From positions 206,044-270,043 of the forward strand of contig PBYI01000009.1 of assembly GCA_002729525.1 (NCBI GenBank): a stretch of 64,000 bases of DNA, written 5' to 3'. The stretch is from Nocardioides sp. GTDB taxonomy: Bacteria > Actinomycetota > Actinomycetes > Propionibacteriales > Nocardioidaceae. The notes under the pieces were generated by a model, which was not told where the DNA came from, did not search any database, and saw only the letters and a list, made by a program, of their open reading frames with translations. Positions 55,330 through 63,139 of the stretch are shown here, piece by piece (the first letter of the stretch is position 1; every line of letters starts with the position of its first letter). Made by a program: the position numbers and the translations under genes.

Positions 55330-56102
55330 CCACGGCCGCCGTCGCGCGGGGCACGATGCCCCTCGCCGAGCACGTGCGGGAGCTGCGCAAGCGCGCCGTC
55401 CGCGCGGCGGCGGCCTTCGGAGTGGCCGCGGTCGCCGGGTACCTGCTGTTCGACCAGCTCCTCGACCTGCTCCGCGCACCGGTGGAGCAGGTCGCCGCGG
55501 AACGCGAGGCCAGCCTCAACTACTCGACCGTCACCGCGGCGTTCGACCTGCGCATCCGGCTGGCGATCCTGTCCGGCCTGGTGCTGTCGGCGCCGGTCTG
55601 GTCCTACCAGCTGATGGCGTTCCTGCTGCCCGGGCTCACCCGGCGCGAGCGGCGCCACGTCGTCGGCTTCCTGGCGGCCGCCGTGCCGCTCTTCGTGGCG
55701 GGATGCGCCTTCGGGCTGATGCTCTTCCCGCACATGGTGCGCGTGCTGACGGGGTTCTCCCCCGACGCCGACAGCACCATCCTCGACGCCTCGACGTACG
55801 TCGACTTCGTCATCAAGTTTGTGCTCGCCATCGGCCTGTCGTTCGTGCTGCCGGTGCTGGTCGTGATGGCCAACGTGCTCGGCCTGGTCTCCTCGCGCAC
55901 CATCCGCCGCTCGTGGCGGGGGATCGTCGTGGTGATCACGCTGTTCAGCGCGCTGGTGACCCCGGCCGCCGACGTGCTGTCGATGTTCTTCGTCGCCGTC
56001 CCCATGGCCGCGCTGTTCGGCGCCGCCGTCGCCATCACCCACGTCCACGACCGCCGCTCCCTGGCCCGCGCCGACGCCGAGCGTGCCGGTGAGCTGGTCT
56101 GA
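55326..56102 (+). CDS. tatC: Twin-arginine translocase subunit TatC
   Basis: A 258-residue membrane protein with six helices, the receptor for twin-arginine signal peptides. Seen: MPLAEHVRELRKRAVRA (the conserved H-x-x-E-L-R-x-R start), SAPVWSYQLMAFLLPGLTRRERR (family P-x-x-x-Y-Q-x-x-x-F-x-x-P-G-L), and FVLPVLVVMANVLGLVS in helix 5. GTG 55326 overlaps the tatA stop. A tatB-like gene follows after 12 bases. Actinobacteria often carry a tatA-tatC pair elsewhere (near pafBC), so this may be an additional system. Confidence 0.94.
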   Translation: MTTAAVARGTMPLAEHVRELRKRAVRAAAAFGVAAVAGYLLFDQLLDLLRAPVEQVAAEREASLNYSTVTAAFDLRIRLAILSGLVLSAPVWSYQLMAFLLPGLTRRERRHVVGFLAAAVPLFVAGCAFGLMLFPHMVRVLTGFSPDADSTILDASTYVDFVIKFVLAIGLSFVLPVLVVMANVLGLVSSRTIRRSWRGIVVVITLFSALVTPAADVLSMFFVAVPMAALFGAAVAITHVHDRRSLARADAERAGELV

Positions 56103-56114
56103 GGAGGACCCAAC

Positions 56115-56672
56115 GTGTTCGGACTGACGCTGGAGAAGCTCGTCCTGGTCGTGCTCGTCACCGGCCTGGTCATCGGGCCCAAGCGGCTGCCGGAGTACGC
56201 CACCCGGCTCGCCGAGTGGGTCCGCGCCGCCCGCGCGTACGTCGACGGCGCCCGCGCCGCCGCCGAGCGCGAGATGGGCGTCGCGGTCACGCGGGAGGAG
56301 TGGGAGGCGCTCGACCCGCGCCGCTACGACCCGCGCAAGATCGTGCGCGACGCGCTCGACCCGCGGACCGCCGCACCGAGCCGGCGGACTGCTGCGTCCG
56401 AGGTGCTCGACGAGCCCCAGGCCGTCGACACCGCACCCGCGTCGTCAGCGGAGGAGGAGCCGGAGCCGGCGTACGGCCCGGCCGTGCTCGAGGAGGCCGC
56501 CCGCGTGCGACCCGGTCAGCGCTACCTGGTCACCGGCGGTTCCGCCCACCCACGTCGCACGCCGATCGACTCGCTGCCCGCCGACGATCCTCGTCGGCTC
56601 GCCGCCGAGCAGGCGGTGGACCAACCGGTCGAGACGCCGGTGGACGTTCCGGGGGTCCGGGCCTCGGCCTGA
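56115..56672 (+). CDS. tatB: TatB-like subunit (TatA/B family)
   Basis: A 185-residue protein with a single N-terminal helix (about 7-21, EKLVLVVLVTGLVIGPKRLPEY), the G-P-x-x-L-P hinge of TatB and an amphipathic helix, then a long acidic and Pro-rich tail. The first residues MFGLTLEK and the missing phenylalanine of the TatA F-G motif favour TatB over TatA. GAGGAGG precedes the GTG start. It is the third gene of the tatA-tatC-tatB operon, an order differing from the common tatA-tatB-tatC. Confidence 0.83.
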   Translation: MFGLTLEKLVLVVLVTGLVIGPKRLPEYATRLAEWVRAARAYVDGARAAAEREMGVAVTREEWEALDPRRYDPRKIVRDALDPRTAAPSRRTAASEVLDEPQAVDTAPASSAEEEPEPAYGPAVLEEAARVRPGQRYLVTGGSAHPRRTPIDSLPADDPRRLAAEQAVDQPVETPVDVPGVRASA

Positions 56673-56697
56673 CCCGCGAACGTCCACCACACCGACG

Positions 56698-56985
56698 TCA
56701 GACGTGGATGCGCAGCCGCACGACCACCTCGTCGTCCAGCTCGACGCCCTCGGCACGGCGTACGGCGGCCTTGAGCGGTACGACGTACCCGCCGTCCTGT
56801 GGCCACAGCGACGTCGTGAACTCCGACTCCCCCAGCCACCCGCGCACCGGGACCATCCCCCAGCCGTAGGTGACGGCCTGTGCGGTGTCGGCGATCAGCT
56901 CCGCCTCGGCCTCCGGCACCCGGACGAAGTGGTGCGGGGCGGGCCCGCGCCACTCGAAGACGACGCCGCTGAACTCCAGCTCCAT
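56698..56985 (-). CDS. DUF1905 family protein
   Basis: A 95-residue DUF1905 protein: FSGVVFEWRGPAPHHFVRVP at the start, then GWGMVPVRGWLGESEFTTSLWPQDGGYVVPLKAAVR-type strands of the small beta-barrel fold (about 40-78). Function unknown. ATG 56985 is eight bases after TACCGT (56994-56999), a leaderless signal. It is the last clearly core gene before the island; the tat operon converges on it. Confidence 0.83.
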   Translation of the reverse strand: MELEFSGVVFEWRGPAPHHFVRVPEAEAELIADTAQAVTYGWGMVPVRGWLGESEFTTSLWPQDGGYVVPLKAAVRRAEGVELDDEVVVRLRIHV

Positions 56986-57048
56986 GGACGGCGACGGTAC
57001 GCCGGGTTCCGGCCGCGAGTCGTCCGCAACGGCGCCTCGGACGGCGGG

Positions 57049-57148
57049 CGAAATGACTGGAGCCGGCCCGCACCAGGAATGACGGAGCCGCTACCAGCTG
57101 CGCCGGCGCCGACAGCGCGACCCCGAAATGATCGAAGCCGGCCCGCAC
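57049..57148. repeat. Imperfect 25-bp direct repeat at the island boundary
   Basis: Copies at 57049-57073 and 57124-57148 agree at 22 of 25 positions (start CGAAATGA, end AGCCGGCCCGCAC), 75 bases apart. A shorter related stretch (GGAATGACGGAGCC) lies between. They may be remnants of an attachment or insertion site. Confidence 0.45.
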
Positions 57149-57168
57149 AGCGGACCGGCTTCATCTCG

Positions 57169-57450
57169 ATGGTGGAGGTTCTGGGACGTTATTCAAAACT
57201 GGAACCACTCAAGACTTTCCCAGAGGTCGAGGCCTACCGTTCGCTCCCCCAAGATCCGCCACCCCGCGTCCACAAGCTCGACCAACGCCTCGATCCGACC
57301 GCGATCGCCGAGATCGTAGCTAGCTACGAAGCTGGCATGTCGAGCGTGAAGCTCATGCGAACGTACGGATTGGGCAAGGGCAGTGTCCTCAAGCTCCTTC
57401 GTGAAGCTGGCGTGCAGATCCGAAAGCCGGGCCCGCAGCCGCCAAGCTGA
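57169..57450 (+). CDS. Small HTH protein resembling a resolvase DNA-binding domain
   Basis: A 93-residue protein. The C-terminal half (about 42-88, LDPTAIAEIVASYEAGMSS, then LMRTYGLGKGSVLKLLREAG) is a Hin/resolvase-type helix-turn-helix, as in the C-terminus of serine recombinases. The N-terminal half (MVEVLGRYSKLEPLKTFPEV) shows no recombinase catalytic domain, so it is either a stand-alone DNA-binding protein or the tail of a lost recombinase. It marks the left side of the island. No ribosome site is clear; start by the first in-frame ATG with sensible sequence. Confidence 0.6.
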   Translation: MVEVLGRYSKLEPLKTFPEVEAYRSLPQDPPPRVHKLDQRLDPTAIAEIVASYEAGMSSVKLMRTYGLGKGSVLKLLREAGVQIRKPGPQPPS

Positions 57451-57474
57451 GGTGCAAGCGCCTGAGCATGCCCG

Positions 57475-58419
57475 TCACGCCTCGATGTCGACGAACTTCG
57501 GGAAGAAGCGGTACAGCTCGGCGTACGTCGCGGCGTCGGCGACCGGGATGCCGACCTCCTCCAGGTCCGCGAAAGTGTCGCCTGGCAGCTGGGCATCCAA
57601 GTGCCGCATCTCCTTCAGGGTCAGCTTCGGCACCTCGATCGTGTACGCGTCATCTGCGTCTCTGAAGAAGTCGAACTCGTCGAATCCGCATCCGTTGAAA
57701 TGCGCCTGCTGCCCGGCGTCGTGGACCAAGCCACCAAGCGTAAGCATGCGAGCACCATCGGAGTACTGGAAGTTGAAGAGCTGCCGGTAGGCGAACTGCG
57801 CAGCGGCCGGCTGTCCGGCATTACGCTCGCCCAGCGAAATCTGGATCTGTTCGTTGACGACCTCGCGGTACATCTCAGCCGTACCCCAGCCACCCAGCGA
57901 CTCGTTCGACGCGGTCCGCGGGAGCGCAGAGTCAAGATCGGCACGCGCACGCTGGAGGCGCTTCTCGATGTCTGTATGGGGATGGGCGTTAACCGAGAGC
58001 ACTACGACACTCCCGCTCGGAACGTTGCGCATCAGGTAGTCGAGGTCCTCCAGCTTCGCCGCATCCAGGCGACCGTCGTAGTCCAGCCACACGATCGAGC
58101 GCTGCGTCCACGAGAGCTCAGCAAGGACCTCCCCCGACTCGCCAAACTTCAGGTCGATGCTTGCGAACGGAGCGTTGAAGCGAAATCGAGCCTCATCGTC
58201 GATCTCGTGCTCAATCGAGACCATCTCGCGGATGCCAAGCGATCGATGCAGCAGCGCAAAGTCCGCGAAGTACGGAGATCCGAACCCCACGTAGCGGTAG
58301 TGCGCGAGCGACGCTGATCTGTCGAGACGCCGCAGAAGCTCGACCATCATCTTGCGCTCGATCGCCTTGGCCGGCCGCAAGCTGTAGTTGATCTTGGTGT
58401 AACTGGCGTCGTTACTCAT
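57475..58419 (-). CDS. Rossmann-fold methyltransferase-like protein of the methylase/ATPase cassette
   Basis: A 314-residue cytoplasmic protein of uncertain function. Seen: YVGFGSPYFADFALLHRSLG (residues 43-62) in the place of a SAM-binding loop, the acidic end of strand 2 in MVSIEHE (66-72), and IVWLDYDG (109-116) as a motif IV-like strand; together they suggest a class I methyltransferase fold, and related proteins are sometimes labelled putative O-methyltransferase (from memory, unchecked). No PD-(D/E)xK, HNH, GIY-YIG or PLD nuclease motif is apparent. Its ATG overlaps the ATPase stop by eight bases (ATGAGTAA), so the two are co-translated. It is probably the effector or a modifying partner of the cassette. 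Confidence 0.6.
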   Translation of the reverse strand: MSNDASYTKINYSLRPAKAIERKMMVELLRRLDRSASLAHYRYVGFGSPYFADFALLHRSLGIREMVSIEHEIDDEARFRFNAPFASIDLKFGESGEVLAELSWTQRSIVWLDYDGRLDAAKLEDLDYLMRNVPSGSVVVLSVNAHPHTDIEKRLQRARADLDSALPRTASNESLGGWGTAEMYREVVNEQIQISLGERNAGQPAAAQFAYRQLFNFQYSDGARMLTLGGLVHDAGQQAHFNGCGFDEFDFFRDADDAYTIEVPKLTLKEMRHLDAQLPGDTFADLEEVGIPVADAATYAELYRFFPKFVDIEA

Positions 58420-59773
58420 CGTCCGCGCACTCGCGCTTGTAGAAGTAGTCGAACGTCCCTTCTCCGACCTTTCCGGCCGACGAGACCTTCAACTTCTTTT
58501 TGATGGCATCGATCTGCTTCTTCGGTCGAACGAACTGAATCGATTGCGTCTCCGGGGGCTTGGGAGCCTTCGGTCGCTGCGGGGATGTGAAGGTCGTCGT
58601 CGTGGTGATCTGCCCCAGCGTCGAGGGCGAACTCTCAGCCGCCGAGACAAAGGACTCGAGAGACTCTTTGCCCGGGGCGGGGTTGTCCTTCTCCGCGTCG
58701 AGAGCGTTGAGGAAGGCCATCACTGGCCGCATCGCGTCGACCATCCGCGGCTTCAGGGCTCGATATGCCCAATGCCCAGAGTCGACACCCTCCTTGGTCG
58801 TCGTCCAGGGGAGCTTGTCGACGCTCGCGCTCTCGAAGAACAAGTAGCCACGAAAGCGGGCGTACTGGTTGTGATACTGCGGTACGCCACGAGCCGTCCC
58901 CCAGCCCGTGACCGACGTTCGGTCGGGCCCCAAGATCAGGCGGCCGTTGCAGTACACATACCAGCCTGCATCGGCCGGCGACGAAGCCGAGACGCCGGTG
59001 TACATCGATACATGTACCGGCGTCTCCGACTCTTCGTCGAGGGCCTCGGCGAAGTACCCGGGCTTCAGCTCCTCCGACGTCAACAGGGTCAGTACGTCAA
59101 CGTCAACAGGGATGCCGTTCAAGGAGACCGCCAGGCCGTCACTCATGCTCGCCTGATGGCGCATTGACAGCTCATCGGAGAGCTCTGTTTCAAATCGCTT
59201 CAACGAGAACGACTCGCTTACTGCTGGGTGCAGGTCGGTGACCGTGATGGTGGTCCCAACCTCGTTGCTGGCGTGCGAATCGGGCCGGTAGGTGACGTCC
59301 GAGAAGTTCCACTCGGAGGAAGCGCTCCACTCGGGCACGTTCACGCGCAGCTCGAAGTCCTCCTTCTCGGTGACCGAGCGAACCGTAAACGCATTGCCCA
59401 ACTTGAAAAGGGCACGCTTCATGCCGATACCGAACTGCCCAATCGAGCCGGGAGTAGACGGAGCTTCGGTCGGCCGGCCGAAGCGAAAGGCATAGTTGCT
59501 CGCCGTTTCCCAGCTGATACCGCCGCAGTTGTCGATGATCTCGAAGCTCTCCGCGGTGATCCTGAGTGCGACAAAGAGGCCGTCGAAACGTTCTTCGTCT
59601 CCACGGTCAGGATCATCGGCCGGCCGCAGCCGGCGTCCGCCGTCAACGGAGTTATCGACCAGATCGACGATGGCAGGAATCAGCCCGATGTCTCGGACCA
59701 GCATCGAGATAAAGAAGTCTTTAGTCGGCTCGCCTTGTACCACGAAGGACTCGACGCCGGACGCGTCAGCCAT
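58412..59773 (-). CDS. GHKL ATPase (MORC/Hsp90/MutL-like) of the methylase cassette
   Basis: A 453-residue protein with an N-terminal GHKL ATPase domain. Motifs: the N-box DLVDNSVD at 37-44, the G1 box IIDNCGGIS at 79-87 and the G2 lid GQFGIGMKRALFKLG at 112-126. A second domain (about 190-340) resembles the S5-like transducer of this group, and a Pro/Lys-rich stretch (about 405-435) precedes the C-terminus. Prokaryotic MORC/MutL-like ATPases are known in restriction-modification neighbourhoods, where they may act as ATP-driven clamps on DNA. Here it is divergent from a C5 methylase across 164 bases and co-translated with the Rossmann protein. GAGGAGG precedes the ATG. Confidence 0.8.
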   Translation of the reverse strand: MADASGVESFVVQGEPTKDFFISMLVRDIGLIPAIVDLVDNSVDGGRRLRPADDPDRGDEERFDGLFVALRITAESFEIIDNCGGISWETASNYAFRFGRPTEAPSTPGSIGQFGIGMKRALFKLGNAFTVRSVTEKEDFELRVNVPEWSASSEWNFSDVTYRPDSHASNEVGTTITVTDLHPAVSESFSLKRFETELSDELSMRHQASMSDGLAVSLNGIPVDVDVLTLLTSEELKPGYFAEALDEESETPVHVSMYTGVSASSPADAGWYVYCNGRLILGPDRTSVTGWGTARGVPQYHNQYARFRGYLFFESASVDKLPWTTTKEGVDSGHWAYRALKPRMVDAMRPVMAFLNALDAEKDNPAPGKESLESFVSAAESSPSTLGQITTTTTFTSPQRPKAPKPPETQSIQFVRPKKQIDAIKKKLKVSSAGKVGEGTFDYFYKRECADDE

Positions 59774-59937
59774 CGACCCTCCTCAGGGATCGTCAGGATG
59801 GTTCGCGCCAGACTAGGCCCCGGACGGACTGAGCGTGTCGACTTGCAACACTCTGTTCAATCGCCAGCTACTGTCGGTCGGCGTCGATAGGGTGCACCTG
59901 ATGAGATAGGTGTCGTTTGACCACGGGAGGCTTGAGC

Positions 59938-61272
59938 TTGGCTGCGTCGCGTGGTAGTTCGACGTCGGCTAGGCGACCGGTTGCGATCGACCTCTACGCC
60001 GGCGCCGGGGGCCTGTCGCTCGGCATGGAACAGGCCGGCTTCGACGTGCTGGCCGCCGCCGAACTCGACCCGATCCACGCGCTGACGCATCGGTTCAACC
60101 TCCCGCAGACGGCGGTCCTCTGTCGAGATCTGAGCGACGAGCCGGTAACGAAGGTGGCCTCCGCTCTCCTCGCGGCGGCCAAGGCATCTGCGGGGTCCCA
60201 CCGTGACGACGAGCCCATCGATCTCGACGCTGTCGTGGGCGGGCCGCCCTGCCAGGGCTTTTCGGTTGGCGGTGTCCGGGACGCCGAAGATGAGCGCAAC
60301 GGTCAGTTCTTGAGATTCGTAGATCTGGTGGTCGCCCTCCAGCCGAAGGTCTTTTTGCTTGAGAACGTGGCCGGCCTGTTGGAGCCGCGTTTCGAGTCGC
60401 TGCGCAAGGAGGCCCTGCGTCGACTAACGGTCGATGGCGGCTACGAAGTGACCGGCTTCGATGAGGCTCTCAGCGCGGTCGACTTCGGCGTGCCGCAGCG
60501 TCGCCGTCGAGTGCTGGTCATGGGATCGCGCATCGGCGATGTTCCGACCTTGGTCGCTGACGAGGCGGCCGCCAAGGTGACCGTCGGCGATGCCCTCGCT
60601 GGGCTACCCAACCTCCGCTCCTACTTCGCCTTGCTCTCAACAGACGAGGTCCCCCTGAAGGAGGAGGACCTCGTCCGCTTGCACGGGGCGCGATCGACCT
60701 ACGCGCGAATCCTCGCTGGCCAGGAGATCGAAGACAGCGACTTCAGCTGGCCTCGCGTCTACAACCCTGCGGTCATCACCAACTCGCTGCGTACCGTGCA
60801 TAAGGCCAAGAGCGTGCAGCGGTTCCGCAGCACGCCGAAGGGTGGGGTGGAGAAGATCAGCCGGCTCTACCGACTCGACCCGGACACTCAGGCCCGAACA
60901 CTGCGCGCCGGTACCGGATCTGATCGGGGCTCGCACACTTCGCCGCGCCCCATCCATCCCGAGAAGGCCCGGGTCATCACGGTTCGCGAAGCGGCACGGC
61001 TGCACGGCTACCCCGACTGGTTCCGCTTCCACGGGACCAACTGGCACGGTCACCGACAGGTCGGCAACAGTGTGCCTCCTCCGCTGGCGGCCGCCGCGGG
61101 GCGAGCGCTCATCAAGGCCCTCGGGACACCCACCTTGTCGCGTCCGACCGAGGCACTGAAGCTTGGCGATCCGGAGTGGCTGTGGATGGGCCGTGCCGAA
61201 GCCGTCAAGGAGCTGGCGCGGCTGGACGAGGTCACGAACGGCAGTACCGGCGAGTCAGGCACGACGAGCTAA
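59938..61272 (+). CDS. C5 cytosine-specific DNA methyltransferase
   Basis: A 444-residue DNA (cytosine-5)-methyltransferase. Seen: motif I IDLYAGAGGLSLG (residues 17-29), motif IV GGPPCQGFS with catalytic Cys105, motif VI ENVAG, motif VIII QRRRR and motif X VGNSVPP (about 375). Between VIII and X lies a target recognition domain of normal size; the DNA target cannot be read from sequence. TTG 59938 is chosen because GGGAGG lies seven bases upstream; TTG 59917 has none. It probably protects host DNA while the divergent ATPase operon acts on unmodified DNA, by analogy with restriction systems. Confidence 0.9.
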   Translation: MAASRGSSTSARRPVAIDLYAGAGGLSLGMEQAGFDVLAAAELDPIHALTHRFNLPQTAVLCRDLSDEPVTKVASALLAAAKASAGSHRDDEPIDLDAVVGGPPCQGFSVGGVRDAEDERNGQFLRFVDLVVALQPKVFLLENVAGLLEPRFESLRKEALRRLTVDGGYEVTGFDEALSAVDFGVPQRRRRVLVMGSRIGDVPTLVADEAAAKVTVGDALAGLPNLRSYFALLSTDEVPLKEEDLVRLHGARSTYARILAGQEIEDSDFSWPRVYNPAVITNSLRTVHKAKSVQRFRSTPKGGVEKISRLYRLDPDTQARTLRAGTGSDRGSHTSPRPIHPEKARVITVREAARLHGYPDWFRFHGTNWHGHRQVGNSVPPPLAAAAGRALIKALGTPTLSRPTEALKLGDPEWLWMGRAEAVKELARLDEVTNGSTGESGTTS

Positions 61273-61475
61273 TCGAGATCCAGGTCGCGCAAGCCGGCGA
61301 GCATCCAGATGCCGTCTTCGAACAGCACCTCGAACTGCATCTCGTGGCCTGACGTCGACCGCAGCGGCCGAGAGTCGACGAAGCGCTGCCCGTCGCGACG
61401 CAGGGCCGCCGCGTCACGCGTGTCGATCGCACGAAAGATTCCGGCAGATCCGTCGGTATACCAGCCGTTGTTCAC
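61269..61475 (-). CDS. Short hypothetical protein
   Basis: A 68-residue frame beginning at GTG 61475 (VNNGWYTDG) and overlapping the end of the methyltransferase gene by four bases, tail to tail. I recognise no domain. It lies in the same reading frame as the truncated HTH gene upstream, separated by a single TAG and 27 further sense codons, so it could be a downstream gene or the tail of a decayed longer one. Support is weak. Confidence 0.35.
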   Translation of the reverse strand: MNNGWYTDGSAGIFRAIDTRDAAALRRDGQRFVDSRPLRSTSGHEMQFEVLFEDGIWMLAGLRDLDLD

Positions 61476-61556
61476 CTTCCGAAACCATACGCTCTCATGA
61501 CGGCGACGAGAGGACCCGAAATCGAAAAGTATGCGCGCCAGAAGAAGATCGGCGGT

Positions 61557-61872
61557 CTATCTCGCGACGTAATAGCCACGGTGACTGTTCGCCTTGATGA
61601 AATCGAGCAGCGTCTCGCGGCTCAGGAACTTCCCAATACCGACCCACTCGATGTCGCCCTGGCTCATCATTTGGTAGAGGGTGGCATGACTGATCCCGAG
61701 GCTCTTTGCCGCGTCTTTGACGCTCAGTAGCAGTGGTCCGTCGTTCGACAGACTCGACGGTCCGATGACCGTTGTCTGTTCGGCCTCAACGATCTCGACC
61801 TCGGAGGAGGTCGTCTTCCACGAGCCGAAGTAGCCATACGGGCGTGATGCAGCCGCTGGTGACAGATTCGGT
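61557..61872 (-). pseudogene. Excisionase-like HTH gene, 5' end lost at an IS insertion
   Basis: The minus strand reads a helix-turn-helix domain of the excisionase/HTH_17 type: LLLSVKDAAKSLGISHATLY, then QGDIEWVGIGKFLSRETLL and DFIKANSHRGYYVAR before TAG. Upstream the frame stays open (through GYFGSWKTTSSEVEIVEAEQ) up to the transposase gene, yet contains no ATG, GTG or TTG in frame before the HTH itself. The simplest reading is that the IS3 element removed the start of this gene. It may once have regulated the methylase cassette or aided excision of the island. Confidence 0.7.
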
Positions 61873-62760
61873 TTAGGCCGCGACCGCGGCCTTGGCGGTG
61901 ATCTTCTTCTCGTACTCGATGGGGGTCAACCCGCCGAGTGAGTCTTGTGGGCGCTGCCGGTGGTACTTCCGCTCGATCCACACCACGATCGCCAGACGCA
62001 GGTCCTGTCGGGTGGCCCAGCGGCGCTGGTTGAGCACGTTGGTCTGCAGCAGTGACCAGAAGCTCTCCATCGCGGCGTTGTCGCCCGCGGCACCGACTCG
62101 GCCCATCGAGCCGACCATGCCGTGACGGTTCAGTGCGTGACCCATCTTCCGAGAGCGAAACTGGCTGCCCCTGTCCGCGCGCAGGATGCAGCCAGCGACC
62201 TCCTGGTCCTCGAGCCGGCGACGTGTGACGGCGCTGTTGAGGGCGTCGACCGCGAGCTGGGCGGTCATCCGATCGCTGATGGAGTAGCCGACGATCCGGT
62301 TGGCGTAGACGTCCTTGATCGCGCAGCAGTAGAGCTTGCCTTCGCTGGTGGGGTGCTCGGTGATGTCGGTGAGCCAAACCCGGTTCGGGGCGTCAGCGGT
62401 GAAGATCCGCTGCACGTGGTCGTCGAAGACCGGCGGCCCGGCCTTCTTGCCCTTGCCGCGGCGTCGTCGCTGCGCTGCGGACAAGATCCCGGAGGTCGAG
62501 CACAGTGACCACGCGGTGCGTCGACACATCCGCCACCCGGCCTTGCGGGCCTCGTGGGCGAGGAAGCGGTAACCGAAGGTCGGGTCGTCGCGGTGCGCGT
62601 CGTGTAGCGCGTTGATCCGGTGCGCCTGGACCCACTCGGCGGCGGTGACCGGGTCCACGCGCCACCGGTAGTAGGGCTGGCGGGCGATCTTCAACACCCG
62701 GCACGTGACCGTGACGGGGATGCCGTCGGCGGCCAGATCGCTCACGAGCGGGTACATCAT
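61873..62760 (-). CDS. IS3-family transposase OrfB
   Basis: A 295-residue DDE integrase-type protein. Seen: the HTH_21 region (DPTFGYRFLAHEARKAGWRM), the first Asp in VWLTDITEHPTSEGKLY, the second in ILRADRGSQF and the Glu in NAAMESFWSLLQTN, followed by the R-P-Q-D-S-L-G-G-L-T-P-I-E-Y-E tail. All three catalytic residues are present. Its ATG overlaps the orfA stop (ATGA), and the run GGGAAAATGA there could also support the -1 frameshift used by IS3 elements to make the OrfAB fusion. It appears intact. Confidence 0.9.
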   Translation of the reverse strand: MMYPLVSDLAADGIPVTVTCRVLKIARQPYYRWRVDPVTAAEWVQAHRINALHDAHRDDPTFGYRFLAHEARKAGWRMCRRTAWSLCSTSGILSAAQRRRRGKGKKAGPPVFDDHVQRIFTADAPNRVWLTDITEHPTSEGKLYCCAIKDVYANRIVGYSISDRMTAQLAVDALNSAVTRRRLEDQEVAGCILRADRGSQFRSRKMGHALNRHGMVGSMGRVGAAGDNAAMESFWSLLQTNVLNQRRWATRQDLRLAIVVWIERKYHRQRPQDSLGGLTPIEYEKKITAKAAVAA

Positions 62761-63062
62761 TTTCCCGAGCCACCGAGCTTCAGGTTGGCCTGTGAGAGGT
62801 AGGCCGCCGCGCGGCGCAGCACCTCGTTCTCCTGCTCGAGCAGCTTCGTCCGACGCCGCAGCTGCTTGAGCTCCTCGGCTGCGTCCGAGGCCATCCCCGG
62901 GCGGACGCCTTCCTCAACATCGGCGGCCTTCATCCAGTTCAACAACGTGCCTTCGCTGATCCCGAAGTCCTCGGCGATCTGCTTCAAGGTCGTCCCTGGC
63001 TCACGGCCGCGGGCAACCGCCACGACGTCGTCGCGGAACTCTTGGGGATAGGGAGCAGGCAT
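62757..63062 (-). CDS. IS3-family transposase OrfA
   Basis: A 101-residue DNA-binding subunit: a helix-turn-helix (EFRDDVVAVARGREPGTTLK, then IAEDFGISEGTLLNWMKAAD) and a C-terminal leucine-zipper-like coiled coil (EELKQLRRRTKLLEQENEVL). ATG 63062 (MPAPYPQEF) is chosen with GAGAGG upstream; a start at 63092 adds ten unlikely residues. It is the first gene of the IS, with orfB overlapping its stop. Confidence 0.88.
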   Translation of the reverse strand: MPAPYPQEFRDDVVAVARGREPGTTLKQIAEDFGISEGTLLNWMKAADVEEGVRPGMASDAAEELKQLRRRTKLLEQENEVLRRAAAYLSQANLKLGGSGK

Positions 63063-63139
63063 AGCAACATCCTCTCTTCCAGCGCCGAGCACCAGAAGTC
63101 AGTTGACCTGCCCCACCGCTTGGGTTCCAGATTCAGTGG

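Larger units (their letters stand above)
61873..63062 (-). mobile_element. IS3-family insertion sequence (coding core)
   Basis: orfA and orfB form a complete IS3-type unit. The ends are not certain: the outer sequences share only CTGGTG in inverted orientation (near 61856 and 63090), which may be part of the terminal repeats, giving an element of about 1.25 kb. No target duplication was found by eye. Confidence 0.75.

Noticed and set aside
61497..61730. Plus-strand frame of 77 residues between the methylase and the IS
   Set aside because: The minus strand here encodes a clear HTH_17 domain; the plus frame has no domain or ribosome site.
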